NCBI GenBank assembly: GCA_016808115.1
Contig: JAEQBH010000191.1
Location: 916,196-980,195 of the forward strand
Length of the DNA: 64,000 nucleotides
Direction of reading: 5' to 3'
From: Tetrastigma voinierianum
Lineage: Eukaryota; Streptophyta; Magnoliopsida; Vitales; Vitaceae
Shown: piece by piece, positions 1 to 10,140 of the stretch
Numbering within the stretch: the stretch's first letter is position 1
Layout: each line of letters starts with the position of its first letter
Notes under the pieces: generated by a model
What the model was told of the DNA's origin: nothing
Seen by the model: only the letters and a program-made list of their open reading frames with translations
Databases searched by the model: none
Translations under genes and position numbers: made by a program

Positions 1-54
1 GTTTATAATGATTTGATTGAAATTGTAGATAATATTTGATAATAAATTTTGTTT

Positions 55-75
55 TATATATATATATATATATAT
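55..75. repeat. (TA)n microsatellite
   Basis: An uninterrupted run of TA dinucleotides lies in an AT-rich leader (1-119) that holds no recognisable gene. Confidence 0.9.
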
Positions 76-119
76 TTGAGAAAAATATATATAAAATATA
101 GGGTGCGTCTTAGATAAAA

Positions 120-155
120 AAGCCCACGCTTAAGGCATGCCTTAGGCGTGGGCTT
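120..155. repeat. 36-bp near-perfect palindrome
   Basis: The sequence reads AAGCCCACGCTTAAGG, then CATG, then its near-exact reverse complement. Only one symmetric base pair is mismatched (CTTAAGG against CCTTAGG). It could extrude as a cruciform or fold as an RNA hairpin with an 18-bp arm. It sits just 3' of a minus-strand copia RT fragment and could be the edge of a small inverted-repeat element; no longer terminal repeats were seen. Confidence 0.85.
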
Positions 156-171
156 TAGAGAAACAACTAAA

Positions 172-411
172 TGGAAGTCAACTTGGCAACAGTGGAGAAG
201 GTTTTAGAATAATCCACCCCATAATTCTAGGCATACCCTTTAGCAACAAGGCGGGCTTTCTACCGAGCAATTGATCCATTGGGATTAACCTTCATTATAA
301 ATACCCAACGACAACCAATGGCTTCCTAGCAAGTAAACGAACAAAGTCCCAAGTATCATTGTCAGTCAAAGCATCTATCTCCTCTATCATAGCATTACGC
401 CAACCAATGGT
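172..411 (-). pseudogene. Ty1/copia reverse transcriptase fragment (RVT_2)
   Basis: Read on the minus strand, the start of the copia RT domain is clear: a block beginning WRNAMIEEIDALTDNDTW, then NPNGSIAR-KARLVAKGYA and VDYSKTFSTVAKLTS. These match the conserved opening of RVT_2 (EM-AL--N-TW, KAR-VAKG, GVDY--TF-PVA). There is one frameshift near 300 and stops replace codons in KAR and GYAQ. The catalytic YVDD part is absent, so this is a short truncated relic. Minus-strand sequence at 412-620 is Ser/Pro-rich and may be the integrase-RT linker, but I cannot support it as such. Confidence 0.8.
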
Positions 412-659
412 GGAGGAGTGTTTGCCTGTTTTGGTTTGTCGACAGAGGTGTGGTCGCCTAACTCAACCTCGTTGTAAATTAGTTTCGGGAGAAGACCACG
501 AGGGACAAACGACTTCATACATCGAAGCCCCCGCAAAGGGATAGGAGGATAGGAAGATGAAGAAGAGACACCGACTTCACCGCCATCTCTGGCCGCCAGA
601 TACACCGCGAAAGCTGAATTGCCACATGGTAGCAACCAAGATGGTTGATTGTTTCGTAA

Positions 660-1130
660 CAAACTCACTTCCACAGAGAAGCTTCGAGCTGCCGTTGTGT
701 GTTTAGAAGGAGATGCGCTCGCCTGGTACTACCATGAAGATGGTCGACGGGGATTTCGTGGGTAGTCAGAGTTTTGGGAACTCGCTGGAACTATTTCGCA
801 TCATGCAAGAAGGACTTCATCGGATCAATCTCGTTCGCTCTATGCCACCATCCTTCTAAGTCATAAGTTATGTCGGAATTTCTATGTTTTATTAACTCCG
901 CTAAAGGAAGTGGTGGACATGGTGCTGGAAAGCGCTTTCACTAACGGGATTCGAGAGGATATCAAGGCTGAGATGCGATTATGGGCCCCAGTGGGCTTAT
1001 CACTAATGATGCGAGTGGCCCCATAGATAGAGAATAAGAACTTAGCTATACAAGCCCAACGGAATAGGCCAATACTATTCATGGGTAAACCCCCTCCCTT
1101 AGGCCTGCATTCTTCAACCCGCACCATACA
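660..1130 (+). pseudogene. Ty3/gypsy gag (retrotransposon gag domain), degraded
   Basis: Plus-strand translation gives RAAVVCLEGDALAWYYHE, the core of the Retrotrans_gag capsid domain (L-G-AL-W). It is followed, across frameshifts, by PLKEVVDMVLESAFTNGI and REDIKAEMRLWAPVGL with -MMRVAP-IENKNLAIQ. This order is the usual gypsy gag order in chromovirus-like plant elements. It leads directly into a PR-like region and an RT on the same strand, so 660-2930 is one degenerate gag-pol. Gag would form the virus-like particle that packages element RNA. Multiple stops exclude function. Confidence 0.75.
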
Positions 1131-1189
1131 AACCCACCTTATCTAACCTATTCGAGATATAAATATGTGGAAACCTATTAGCAGTCGTG

Positions 1190-1870
1190 GCTCCACCCAC
1201 TACGCCTCCAATCCGCCGTCGACGGATCGATCGAAATGCGTGAAAAACGGCAAGGGCTTATGTTTCCATCGGGCGATCGAAAAATTTTGTCCGTACTCAT
1301 CAGCCGTAGTCGAAGGACTCCATGTATTATGGGTTCTAGATTAGGAGGAGCTCATAAGGGAAGGTGAAGCCGTGTTTCTTCAAGATCCCGAGCAAAGAGG
1401 CACCCCAAACATCACTATAGACCCCTCTGAAGATTCTTCTCCACTCTCGTGGTCTTTATCTTCCATGGTGGGTTTATTGGCCCCCCCATTCATTTAAGAT
1501 CCCGTGAGTTTTACGGGCGAACATCGAGATGTGTGGTACTATCGACTCAAGGGCCTCGCATAATTCTTCACTGGTCGCCGCCTGTGGGAGGAGTTAGGGT
1601 TGCCGATCACTTCAACCAAAGAATTTGGGGTGATGTTGGGTATGGGAACTGAAATTAGGGCTACAGGGTTATGCAACCAAGTCAAATTACATCTCACCGA
1701 GTTGGATATAATTGCTAATTTTTTTCCAATTATGCTTGCAACTCATAAGTGATCTTAGGGTATCATTGGGGGAGTCGTACATAAATTAGGGGGCTATGAC
1801 AATGAGATTCCAAGTGGGGAGGGAGAGTGCAGCCTTCATGAGATTCCTCATGGTCTACGATGCCATCTAG
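1190..1870 (+). pseudogene. Ty3/gypsy zinc-knuckle/protease region, degraded
   Basis: PPIRR followed by an Ala/Gly-Leu-Cys-type segment marks the usual pre-knuckle motif of plant gypsy gag-pol. The aspartic protease active site is visible at about 1541-1570 as IDSRASHNSS, where intact elements have DSGATHNF, so Gly is replaced by Arg. Further on, FGVMLGMGTEIRATGLC and HLTELDIIANFFPIMLA match the protease C-terminal half. The frame shifts repeatedly. Sequence from 1870 to 2290 is the protease-RT linker, where I see no motif. Confidence 0.65.
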
Positions 1871-2289
1871 CCTTGAAGGGCGTGGCTTTGTTGTGGATTT
1901 GACAACTTTACACTCAAGTCATTTGATGGAAACTCTCATGTTTCTTTCTCACGTATTCTTTCCACCTACCTCTTTCTACCTTTGTTTTCCGTCTCCCATC
2001 ACATCGCTCCTAGATCAATCACTTAAGCCAAGTGCTCCCCCATAAAGAAGTCTTCTCCCGGCATCGCAATTAACTGACGAAAAGCTTCCTCGCTATCTCA
2101 TTCACGCCGTATTATGTCATGGTGAGGTTGGGTGGTCCCCCATCTCTATGGAAGTGAGTTAATTAAGTAAGTCAGAACATAAAAATTCCGCCATGTATTT
2201 ACGCACCAGATAATGATTGTGGACCCCAAAGACTTCCAAAGAAAGAATAGCAGATTTGATGAAGGCATTTGCAGACAGTTTTTCAACCT

Positions 2290-2930
2290 CATCATGATTA
2301 CCTCCAGTTCACAACGAAGATCATGCAATCGTTTGGCGAGGGACTCTTCATCACTCAATGCACCTTATCGCTACCCTTAGGGTTATGAAGGATCAGTGGT
2401 GTGCCGCTTAGTTGAAGAGGATCTTGGGGCCGCAAGAATCATACAACCCAACACCCAACCCTCATTCCAAATTTCTGCACAGAGCATGGAAGTCGAGATT
2501 CCGTGTTGACATCGAAATTCTAAATCGAGCCATTATGCCAAAATAAATTTCCGATTCGGGCTACAGAGAACTCGGATGAGCTTCACGGATTATGTCTCTA
2601 AAGAAACACGATTTGAAGTCCGGGTATCACCAAATTCATATAAAGGTCGAGAATGTTCTAAAAACTGCCTTTCGAACACACATAGGTCACTATGAGTTCT
2701 CAAGCGTCCCTTTCAGCTTTAACCATGCTCAGCCTACCTTTCAATCATTGATGAACGACATCTTTCGACAATTCCTTAGGAAATTTGTATTGGTGTTCTT
2801 CGATGACATTCTCATCTACAGCCCCACAACAAAGCTCATGTTGAACATTTGCGACTTGTTTTTGTTGCTCTACGCTCTCATTAATTGGTTGCTAATATCA
2901 AAAAGTGTGTATTCGGTGAAGCCACAATCT
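2290..2930 (+). pseudogene. Ty3/gypsy reverse transcriptase, truncated
   Basis: The RT fingers appear near 2310 as P-HNEDHAIV-REG (intact type: PP-R--DH-I-L-PG). They are followed by DELHG at about 2575, then LKKHDLKSGYHQIHIK and VLKTAFRTHIGHYEFSSVPF, and the catalytic block FVLVFFDDILIYS (about 2788-2826) with both aspartates kept. After a frameshift, HVEHLRLVFVALRSH and ANIKKCVFG-A end the palm. The element stops abruptly at about 2930 where a 50-bp minisatellite begins; RNase H and integrase are absent. It belongs with the gag and protease just upstream. Confidence 0.85.
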
Positions 2931-2931
2931 A

Positions 2932-3103
2932 AGAGAATGATTGATTGATAAGTCTTTGGGATGAAGACGTCACAATCAACTATGGAAGGGTTGATTGATA
3001 GCTTCACATGGGATGAAGACTCGTAAATCAACTATGGAAATATTGATTGATAAGTCGCAATTATCAGCATGTCATAACCAACTAGTATAGCGCCCGATTG
3101 ATA
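2932..3103. repeat. 50-bp minisatellite, left arm (about 4 units, inverted relative to 3246-3565)
   Basis: Copies of GATTGATA end at 2950, 3000, 3052 and 3103, giving periods of 50, 52 and 51 bp. Each unit also carries CAATCAACTATGGAA and GATGAAGAC. The unit is the reverse complement of the right-hand array, so the two arms form a large inverted repeat around a spacer at 3104-3245. The spacer holds no gene. Confidence 0.85.
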
Positions 3104-3245
3104 ATAAGGAATGAAACGTAAGAACATATGTAATCTATTATTACTGATAATGTAATTATACAGAAGAATATGAATTAAAAATTGTGAGAGTCTTCTCCTC
3201 TTTGGTTCCCCAAAGAACTTTTGAACTTATTGGATTTTTCCATGG

Positions 3246-3565
3246 CATTCATCCTCTCGATGTATCAATCAACCCTTCTATAGTTGATTGCGGCGTTTTC
3301 ATTCCATCGACTTATCAATCAACCTTTCCATAGTTGATTGTGGCGTCTTTACTATTCCCGACATATCAATCAACCTTTCTATAGTTGATTATGGTGTCTT
3401 CTTCTCATTGACTTATCAATCAACCCATCCATACTGATTTGGTGGCTGCCTTCATCCTATCTTTCTTATCAATCAACCCTTCCATAGTTGATTGTGGCGT
3501 CTTCATCTCGTCGATTTATCAATCAATCATCTACAATCGATTGCATGCCTTTCACTTTTCCCTTC
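3246..3565. repeat. 50-bp minisatellite, right arm (6 units)
   Basis: TATCAATCAACC begins at 3263, 3313, 3364, 3414, 3467 and 3517, giving periods of 50, 51, 50, 53 and 50 bp. Most units carry CAATCAAC followed about 9 bases later by GTTGATTG, an 8-bp inverted pair that makes a small hairpin. Each unit ends with a segment like GGCGTCTTCATCTCGTCGA. It resembles CRISPR spacing superficially, but the spacer part is conserved between units, so it is a plain tandem repeat. Confidence 0.9.
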
Positions 3566-3569
3566 CTAA

Positions 3570-4440
3570 CCCGATCAGAACCATCTCCCGAGATAGTATC
3601 TTGTTGCAAGTGGCGTCGGTCCACGGCGACCTTGCATCAGTCTTCACATATCCTTTAGAAATCAAGTCGAGTTGAATTTTCTCACAAACTATATGACAAT
3701 CTATCTCAATATGCTTAGTTCGTTTATGGACACAGGATTAGAAGTAATATTAAGAGCAACCTAGTTGTCATAGCAGAGTTTTTTTGGGATTGGTGTCTTA
3801 ATGCCGACTTCCATCAAGAGTTGATGAAGCTACATGATCTCATACACAGATTTTGCCATCACTCTATATTCAGACTTTGCACTAGATCGAGAGATAACAC
3901 TTTGTTTCTTACTCTTCCATGATTTTAGATTCCCTCGAACAAACACACAGTACCCTGAAGTGGACCTCTGGTCTTCCTTAGATCTTGCCCAATTTACGTC
4001 AGAATAACACTCAATTCTGTTATGCCCATGATTATTGTATAAAATACTACGTCCCGAGGCTCCTTTCAAGTAACATAGAATCTGTTCAACGACTGCTCAA
4101 TGGTCAATTGTTAGAGCGGATATGTACTGATTTACAACACTCATAAACATTACTGGAAATATCAGATGAGTTATTGTAAAGTAATCAAATTTTCTAACTA
4201 CCTTCTATCTTTGTGATCCTCAAATGTTTCATTCTTCTCTGCAAGAGGGGGTGTACTTGAACCATAGGAACTGCATGGCTTTACCCCCAACTTTCCAATC
4301 TCAGATAATAGATCAAGCACATATTTCCTTTGAGATAAGAAAATTTCATGTTTACTTCACATAACTTCAATGCCTATGAAGTATCTTAGCATCCCTAAGT
4401 CCTTTGTATGAAACTATGGTGTGATAACCAGTTGTTTGAT
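3570..4440 (-). pseudogene. Ty1/copia RT C-terminus and RNase H
   Basis: Reading leftwards, 4210-4400 gives SKHEIFLSQRKYVLDLLSE and KLGVKPCSS, the RT thumb. The segment 3830-4069 then gives YSDVNWARSKEDQRSTSGYC, LKSWKSKKQSVISRSSAKSE and YRVMAKSVYEIM, the copia RNase H core. Its usual YSDADWAGS and SSAEAEYRA are slightly eroded. The last part, near 3600-3720, is RTKHIEIDCHIVCEKI, the conserved RNase H tail. RNase H degrades the RNA of the RNA:DNA hybrid during element replication. No YVDD motif or integrase is attached, so the copy is 5' truncated near 4440. Confidence 0.85.
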
Positions 4441-4444
4441 ACAA

Positions 4445-4669
4445 ATGTGTGTTTGAAAAGCACTCATTGAGGGCTCGGAACAAAATAGGATGCCGATTGG
4501 GTTTGTGGGCGCGGCAACACCGGTTGCAAATCTCGTGCCTGGGGGCCACCCATACGCCTTCACGCACCGGCTTGTGGCGGTTGTCGTCGGAGAAAGAAAT
4601 AGCTCATGGAGGCACATGTTTGGCTTGCCAGAATCGAGGTTTTGTCCAGAGGTAGATCGGGGGATGGCG
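4445..4669. other. GC-rich unidentified insert
   Basis: This 225-bp stretch is clearly more GC-rich than the AT-rich sequence on either side and lies between a minus-strand copia relic and a plus-strand gypsy RT. It is open in more than one frame, but no translation matches a family I recognise. It might be part of the upstream gypsy pol that has drifted, or a small captured fragment. Confidence 0.35.
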
Positions 4670-5100
4670 CACCTGATGCCTATTGCAGACATGTTAGTTT
4701 ATTCTACTGCTAATAATGAATTGTTGTCCTTTGTGGATGGTTTCTCTAGTTACAATCACATTTTAATAGCAACAGAAGATATACCTAAGACCACCTTTAG
4801 ATGCCTTGGCTCCATAGAGTCATTCGAATGGCTGGTCATGCCTTTTGGTCTAAAAAATGGAGGTGCAACTTACTAAAAGGCAATGAATGCCATTTTCTAT
4901 GACATGCTAGGCCACCATATGGAAGTATACATTGATGATATTGTGGTTAAATCTCAAGAGCTATATATGTGCATCATCTAAGGAAATTCTTTAAGCAGGA
5001 TGAGACATCATCGCTGAAGCTTAATCCACTAAATGTGCATTGAGTTTGTGCCGAGAATTTTATCGATTCAGAATTCACCAAAGAGGGATGTGGGCGGGAT
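4670..5100 (+). pseudogene. Ty3/gypsy (Tat-like) reverse transcriptase fragment
   Basis: Translation gives LMPIADMLVYSTANNELLSF, VDGFSSYNHILIATEDIPKT and FRCLGSIESFEWLVMPFGLK in one open frame. After a stop, KAMNAIFYDMLGHHMEVYID and DIVVKSQ follow, so the catalytic YIDD is intact at about 4927-4940. HLRKFF and a weak match to LNPLKCAF-V--G-FLGF extend to about 5100. The TANNELLSF and EVYIDDIVVKS wording is typical of the non-chromovirus Tat/Ogre group, unlike the gypsy at 660-2930. It is cut by an LTR-like block at about 5104. Confidence 0.85.
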
Positions 5101-5103
5101 TAT

Positions 5104-5888
5104 AACAAAGAAAAACTATCGCCTTCCAACCCATACTACACAAAACACTAGCTAGCCCCTTTCTATGCCCACGCTCACAAACACAAGACGACGGGCTCCT
5201 CCCAACTCGCATTTTATTTACTCTAAAATACAAGACTCATTCAAGAAGACTCCCACATGGCCTGATGCCCAATGCCTCTCTGATCCACCTCAATTACCTA
5301 GCTGCTGGCACGCAGACCTTTATACAAACGCCTAGGCAACCCTAAGACAAATCTGACTAAGAGTCCTACTCTAACTCTAAGTCTTCAATCTACAAGCCAA
5401 TGCGAATCCTTCCCGGGCTAGGAGTCTTGCCTGATCAGGACTTCTATGCACAACCATGCAAATCATTCTTGGACTAGGAGTCTTTCTTGCTAAGGATTCC
5501 TAATGCCATAGGAATCCTTGTGCTGTAGTACTCCTCGTGCTGCAAGACTCCTTGTTGCACTCCAATTAGGAACTTGCTACCTAAGGCTCTCGTGCCTATA
5601 TAAGGCAGGCTTCTCCTACTTTGATCTCGTTTTACTTCAAGTGCCATGTCCTAAGCTCCCTTTAAGCCATGATTGTTGCGACTGCTACTGTGCGCGTCCT
5701 AACTAGATCACTTGCTTGCCTTCCCTAATGTGCGTTCTTGGCTCACACACTATGCTGCTGAGCTTCTCATCCCGTGCCAACACTTGTTTCCTCGATTTGC
5801 CTTGATCTCCTTCCCTGATGCGCGCATTGGGCCAAGGCAACGCCCTCATGCCGCATTGCACTAAGGTCATTTAGTCGAGGGGCTAACA
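5104..5888 (-). repeat. GC-rich gypsy LTR, copy A
   Basis: Homologous to copies B (13946-14651) and C (14912-15773). All three share ACTAAGAGTCCTACT-TAACTCT, an ATTTTAT...AAAATACAAGA segment, a CTATATAA-GCAGGCTTC-like block (diverged in C), TTCAAGTGC-A-GCCC, and an end near TAGTCGAGGGGCTAACA. On the minus strand it begins TGTTAGCCCCTCGACTA, has TATAAAGG at about 5325 and AATAAAATGCG at about 5210. Minus orientation is supported by the polypurine tract next to copy B. The 5104 edge looks truncated. No element body is attached, so it may be a solo or truncated LTR. Confidence 0.6.
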
Positions 5889-6002
5889 TATATGTATATA
5901 TATACAAAAGCCAATCTAACATTCCTAATAGATTACAGCTCTATAAGACAAGTTTTCGAATAGGTTATAACTCTATATCTAAAGTAAATATATGCTATAA
6001 CA
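5889..6002 (-). repeat. Ty1/copia LTR fragment
   Basis: Shares its sequence with the LTRs at 30420-30596 (-) and 37046-37196 (+): a TATATATACAAAAG segment, CTATAAGACAAGTTT and AAATATATGCTATAACA. It ends at 6002 with the reverse complement of TGTTATAG, the LTR start. The inner portion is missing where copy A abuts. Confidence 0.7.
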
Positions 6003-6094
6003 CTTACGTTGTTTTGTCTTGGATAAACCTTCAAGTCGACCACTCAGCACTCCTGTGCGCAGTATCAATGGCACAGCATTCCACACCACCGCTG

Positions 6095-6736
6095 AAATCT
6101 GTCTTCATGTTCTCATGCACCACGACCTCCCTAGTCTGCTGTTATGAGTTGGGCTTAGCAACCAACGTGGAGGTTGAGAACTAGTTAATTAATCGTGATG
6201 CTATCCTATTGGAACTTAAAGATCACTTGCAACAGCTCAACTCAGAATGCAGCAATTAGCTAATGCTCATCACCCTGATGTCAGTTATAAGGTTGGTGAT
6301 CATGTTTTTGTAAAGCTTAGGCCCTATCGTCAACAAACTTTATGTGCCCGACTGAATGAGAAGCTAGCTCCTCATTACTTTGGCCCATTTGAAGTACTGC
6401 AACGCGTTGGTCCGGTTGCTTATCAACAAAAGCTTCCCCCAGCTGCTAGGATTTACAATATCTTTCATGTTTTACAACTCAAGCAAGCTATTGGTTTACA
6501 TGAGAAATACCCAACTTTTCCTTATCAATTAACTGTAGACTTGGAGCTGATTGTAGAGCCATTAGAAGTTAGGAGGGTTCATCCTGCTATGTAGCCAGGA
6601 AGGCGGGAACAAAAGTTCTCATATGTTGGAAAGACTTGCTAGTTTTTGAGGACTCCTAGGAACCCTTTGCTGTAATTCAACAATAGTTTCCAGCCTTTTA
6701 CCTTGAGGACAAGGTTTAAGTTTGGGTGGTAGGTAA
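6095..6736 (+). pseudogene. Ty3/gypsy integrase C-terminus with CAC-type chromodomain tail
   Basis: The first part shows LPSLL, ELGLATNVEVE and LINRDAILLELKDHLQQ, the integrase C-terminal region. An open frame (6247-6594) gives ANAHHPDVSYKVGDHVFVKL, RPYRQQTLCARLNEKLAPHY, FGPFEVLQRVGPVAYQ and IFHVLQLKQ. This is the GPF-V--RVG-VAY--LP---IH-VFHVS-LK core of plant chromoviruses. After the stop at 6592-6594, a shifted frame gives a chromodomain-like W-D---FE-TWEPF-VIQQQFP remnant. The chromodomain normally tethers integration to heterochromatin. A 3' LTR starts directly downstream at 6737. Confidence 0.8.
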
Positions 6737-7116
6737 TGTTAAGCACCCCCTATCCAAATCACCTATGCTAGACAAAGAAAGAAAACAAAGGGGGAAATAG
6801 ATGAGCGTTTGTTAAAAGGAAAGGGTATTAGTGTCATTGAGCTAGACAGGTTTGTTAGGATTTTGTCAAGCTAGCTCCCAGGTATGGGAAATGTTTGTTA
6901 TCTTTTCTTTGTGTAATAAATCTGGAGAGGGGGGTAAGGAAGGTGTGAAAGAGTTTTTTCCAGACTAGTTTTGGGACCTTAGGGAGAGCCGGAGGACTCT
7001 TGAATTTTTCCTCCCACCCGATGTAATCCTTTCAACAATATCCAAAATTAATACAATCATTTTCCCTATTAATCCTCTAGATCCCTTGTTTTCGCAACTC
7101 ATTACCTTTACCAACA
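6737..7116 (+). repeat. Ty3/gypsy 3' LTR
   Basis: Begins TGTTAAGCACCCCCTATCC right after the purine-rich GGGTGGTAGGTAA (polypurine tract) that closes the gypsy pol, and ends TTTACCAACA. It has the TG...CA ends of an LTR, is 380 bp long, and contains AATAAA near 6917. The matching 5' LTR is not in the window. Confidence 0.75.
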
Positions 7117-7155
7117 GAAGTCATAAAAGGTCAAGCTTGTAGGATTTGAGTTAAT

Positions 7156-7350
7156 TGAAAAATGGCTGAATCATTCATTTCATTTATCTCAAGGGTATAA
7201 ATAGGAGTACATGTGACTATTTTTAGATAGTCAATCAATCAATTACAAGCAATTACAATAAATCAAATCAATCTAGCTAATAAAAGGAAACATAATCACT
7301 AGCTAATAAAAGGAAATGATCAATCAAACAAATACTAATTTATATGCTAA
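7156..7350 (-). repeat. Ty1/copia 3' LTR
   Basis: Matches the 5' LTR at 11166-11292: shared ATTCATTTCATTTATCTCAA, GGGTATAAATAGGAGTA and CTAGCTAATAAAAGG. On the minus strand it follows the polypurine tract TTGAGGGGGAGAA (7351-7362). CTAGCTAATAAAAGGAAA occurs twice inside it, a short direct duplication. TATTTATACCC on the minus strand is the likely TATA region. Confidence 0.8.
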
Positions 7351-9270
7351 TTCTCCCCCTCAAGTTGTGTGTGTATATATATATCACTCGCACCTAACTT
7401 GGATAATGAAAAATAAAATGGTCTACTATCAATAACATGGGTCATTATATCTACCAATTGATCAACACTCTTGATGTAGGGAATTGTTATTTGGCTAGAA
7501 TCTAAGTTATCCTTGATGTAGTTCCTATCAAGCTCGATATGCTTAGTTCTATCATGCTGTACTAGATTGTTTTGCAATCTTAATAGATGCTGTGATATCA
7601 TAAAAAAGCACCATTGGTTTCTTAGGACCAAATCCAAGCTTGCTTAAGAGAATTCTTAGCCAAGTAAGCTCTGTGGTTGCATGATGAAGAGCACGATATT
7701 TAGCTTCTGCACTACTCAATGAGACCACACTTTGTTTCTTACTCCTCCAAGTCACCAAATTAAGTATGACAAATGATTCATATCCTGATGTGGACTTCCT
7801 ATCCAATTTGGATCCCGTAAAGTCAGAATCTATGTATCCCTCAATATCTAGATGTCCATTTTTAGAGATCAAAATTCCTTTGCCGGGGGAAGACTTCAGA
7901 TAAGCTAGGATACGATTAACACTGCTCAAGTGTTGATTGCTTGGGTTATGCATGAATTGACTCAACAAGCTAACTGCATAAGATATATCAGGTCTGGTGT
8001 GGGTTAGATATATTAAATTTCCCACTAGTCTCCGATACCTTTCTTTATTTGTTGGAATTTGATCGTGATAGATTCAACAGTCGTGATTTACTTCAATAGA
8101 GTATTTGCTGTGTCGTGCTGCAGTTACTAGTCTCATTTAAAAGATCTAGTGTATACTTTCGTTGTGAGAGGAAAAGTTCGTGCTTGGAATGAGAAACCTC
8201 AATGCCCAAAAAGTATTTTAGAGTTCCCAAGTCCATTTCAAATTCCTTGGCCAAATGACTCTACTCTACTTCTTTGATTGCTACCCATGTTCCATAATAC
8301 CAAACAATGCCAAGTAATATCATCACTACATCTCTCTTAAAGAAAAGAGTGGTGATTCGCTTATTGTTTTACTTATAACTAAAACCCTTCATTGCGTAGC
8401 TCAACTTACCAAACCATGCTCTTAGCGATTGCTTCAATCCTTATAAGGCCTTCTTTAGTCTGCACACTTTGCATTCTTTTGGTGTAAATCCTAGAGGAGG
8501 ATCCATGTAAACCTATTCTAACAAATCACCATGAAGAAAAACATTTTTTACGTCAAACTGTTTTAATGATCAATATAGATTTATTGCCAGAGAGAGTAAG
8601 ACTCTGACAATGTTCATCTTGGCTGTCTTGATAGTCAATTCCATAAGTTTATGTATATCCTTTGACAATCAACCTAGCTTTGTATTTGTCAATTGTCCCA
8701 TTTGACCAGTACTTCACTAAGAAAACCCACTTACATCCTATTGTCTTCTTCCCCATGGGAAGTTCAACCATCTACCAAGTAGAGTTTTTCTAGAGAGTCT
8801 TCATTTCTTCTACCATAGAAAATTTCCACTTAGGGTCATCAAGAGCTTCTTGAAAATGACTAGGAATAGACACAAAAGACAATTGAAGAGAAAAACCAAG
8901 ATGAGCCTTAGATAAATGGTGATAAGAGACAGAGCCAGAAATAGGATAGACAACATTGGGGTATGGTTTCAAGAAGCCAAACCTGTCTTGTTCCTTACGA
9001 CTACAAAGGGGATATTGCCTACTTTGATAAGCTTGAGGATTCAAAGCAGTAGACTCAGATGTTAAAGGTGAATTTTGTATCTCAAAATCAATTCTAGAAG
9101 AGTCATCCAATGGCATGGTAATATCATCAAAAGGAGTGTCCGAACTTGGAGGGGGTACGCTAGTGGTATCTTTGTTCTTTCTTGAATAATGTTGTTGAAA
9201 CAATCTATCTGGTTTTTGCGTTGTTTCTTCGCATTCGAACTCCAACTTTCTGAATCATCCAATTCCAAGT
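7351..9270 (-). pseudogene. Ty1/copia reverse transcriptase and RNase H
   Basis: The segment 8790-9245 encodes the RT entry: LCSRKEQDRFGFLKPYPNVV, YHHLSKAHLGF and EALDDPKWKFSMVEEMKTL. The RT body (8036-8790) is fragmented; weak matches to the fingers and palm are all I see. The segment 7552-8025 opens with MGNLIYLTHTRPDISYAVSL and continues through LLSQFMHNPS, GYIDSDFTGSKLDRKSTSGY, TWRSKKQSVVSLSSAEAKYR and LSKLGFGPKKPM, a well-kept RNase H region. RTKHIELDRNYI and SKLGASDIYI close it. Reverse transcriptase and RNase H convert the element RNA to DNA. This copy belongs with integrase, protease, gag and paired LTRs on the same strand (7156-11292), the most complete copia in the window. Confidence 0.85.
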
Positions 9271-10140
9271 CCTCCTTCTTACTTGAAATCTACCACCTCT
9301 TTTCTTCTAACCACAGTCTTTCCTCTTCCTTACTATTAATCTCCTTGAAGTGGAACAATGTCCACATCCATAGAAAAATAAGATTCATGCTTATTGAATT
9401 GAACATCCCCATAGTATTTCCTCGGGGCTGAGGGTGGAAACATTAATAGCCCTTTCGGGGAGTTAGGGACAACCCTCCAAAAGACACATTTAAGAGCACG
9501 AGGATCAAGTTTATCCCTTAAATGAGAATGAACATGAACATAACAAATGCAACCAAAAACCTTTGGACAGAGATTCAAAATAGAAGGAATAGAGTGAAAT
9601 CGAGATAACATTCGCAAAGGTGTTTGATAGTCAATAACACGAGCAAGCATTCGATTTATGAGTCATCCCTTAAATGTTCGAACATACAAGGAAGCACGAA
9701 GCTCGGAGCCAATTTCTAGAATGGTCGCTTTTGTGCTTCGCTATATCATTTTGTTGTGGTGTGTACGCACATGTTGTTCGATGAAGAATTCTATTTTCTT
9801 GGAATAGAGTAGCAAGGGACCGATTTACAAACTCACGACCATTGTTGGAATGGAAAACTTTGACCCGTGTATTAAATTGTGTTGTGACCATCTTTGAAAA
9901 TTGAGGAATAACATGCAAAATGTTATGTTTAGATTTCAACAAATATAACCAACTCACTATAGTAAAGTCATCAATGAAAGACAAAATGTTTGTGACCCAA
10001 GGAAGAAGTAGAAAAAGGGCCCCAAACATTTGTAAAGACACGAATAAAAGGAATAGGGCTTTTATTGAGGCTTATTTTGAAAGGTACACGATGATTTTTA
10101 ACATAAATGAATTGTTTACATCGGTAACTAGAAACTAAAA
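9271..10140 (-). pseudogene. Ty1/copia integrase
   Basis: The segment 9670-10041 encodes the rve core: VTNILSFIDDFTIVSWLYLL, KSKHNILHVIPQFSKMV, TQFNTRVKVFHSNNGREFVN and TTCAYTPQQND. The second catalytic Asp (normally R-S-DNG) reads Asn here (HSNNG), so the catalytic triad is broken. The segment 9336-9650 gives MLSRFHSIPSILNLCPKVFG, CYVHVHSHLRDKLDPRALKC and VF, then SAPRKYYGDVQF, the integrase C-terminal copia block. Integrase inserts element DNA into the host genome. The pre-integrase zinc region (about 10140-10400) is too decayed to read. Confidence 0.85.

Noticed and set aside
3246..3565. CRISPR-like regular spacing of about 50 bp
   Set aside because: The interval between landmarks is itself conserved from unit to unit, there is no unique spacer, no cas genes, and the context is a plant genome. 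It is a minisatellite.
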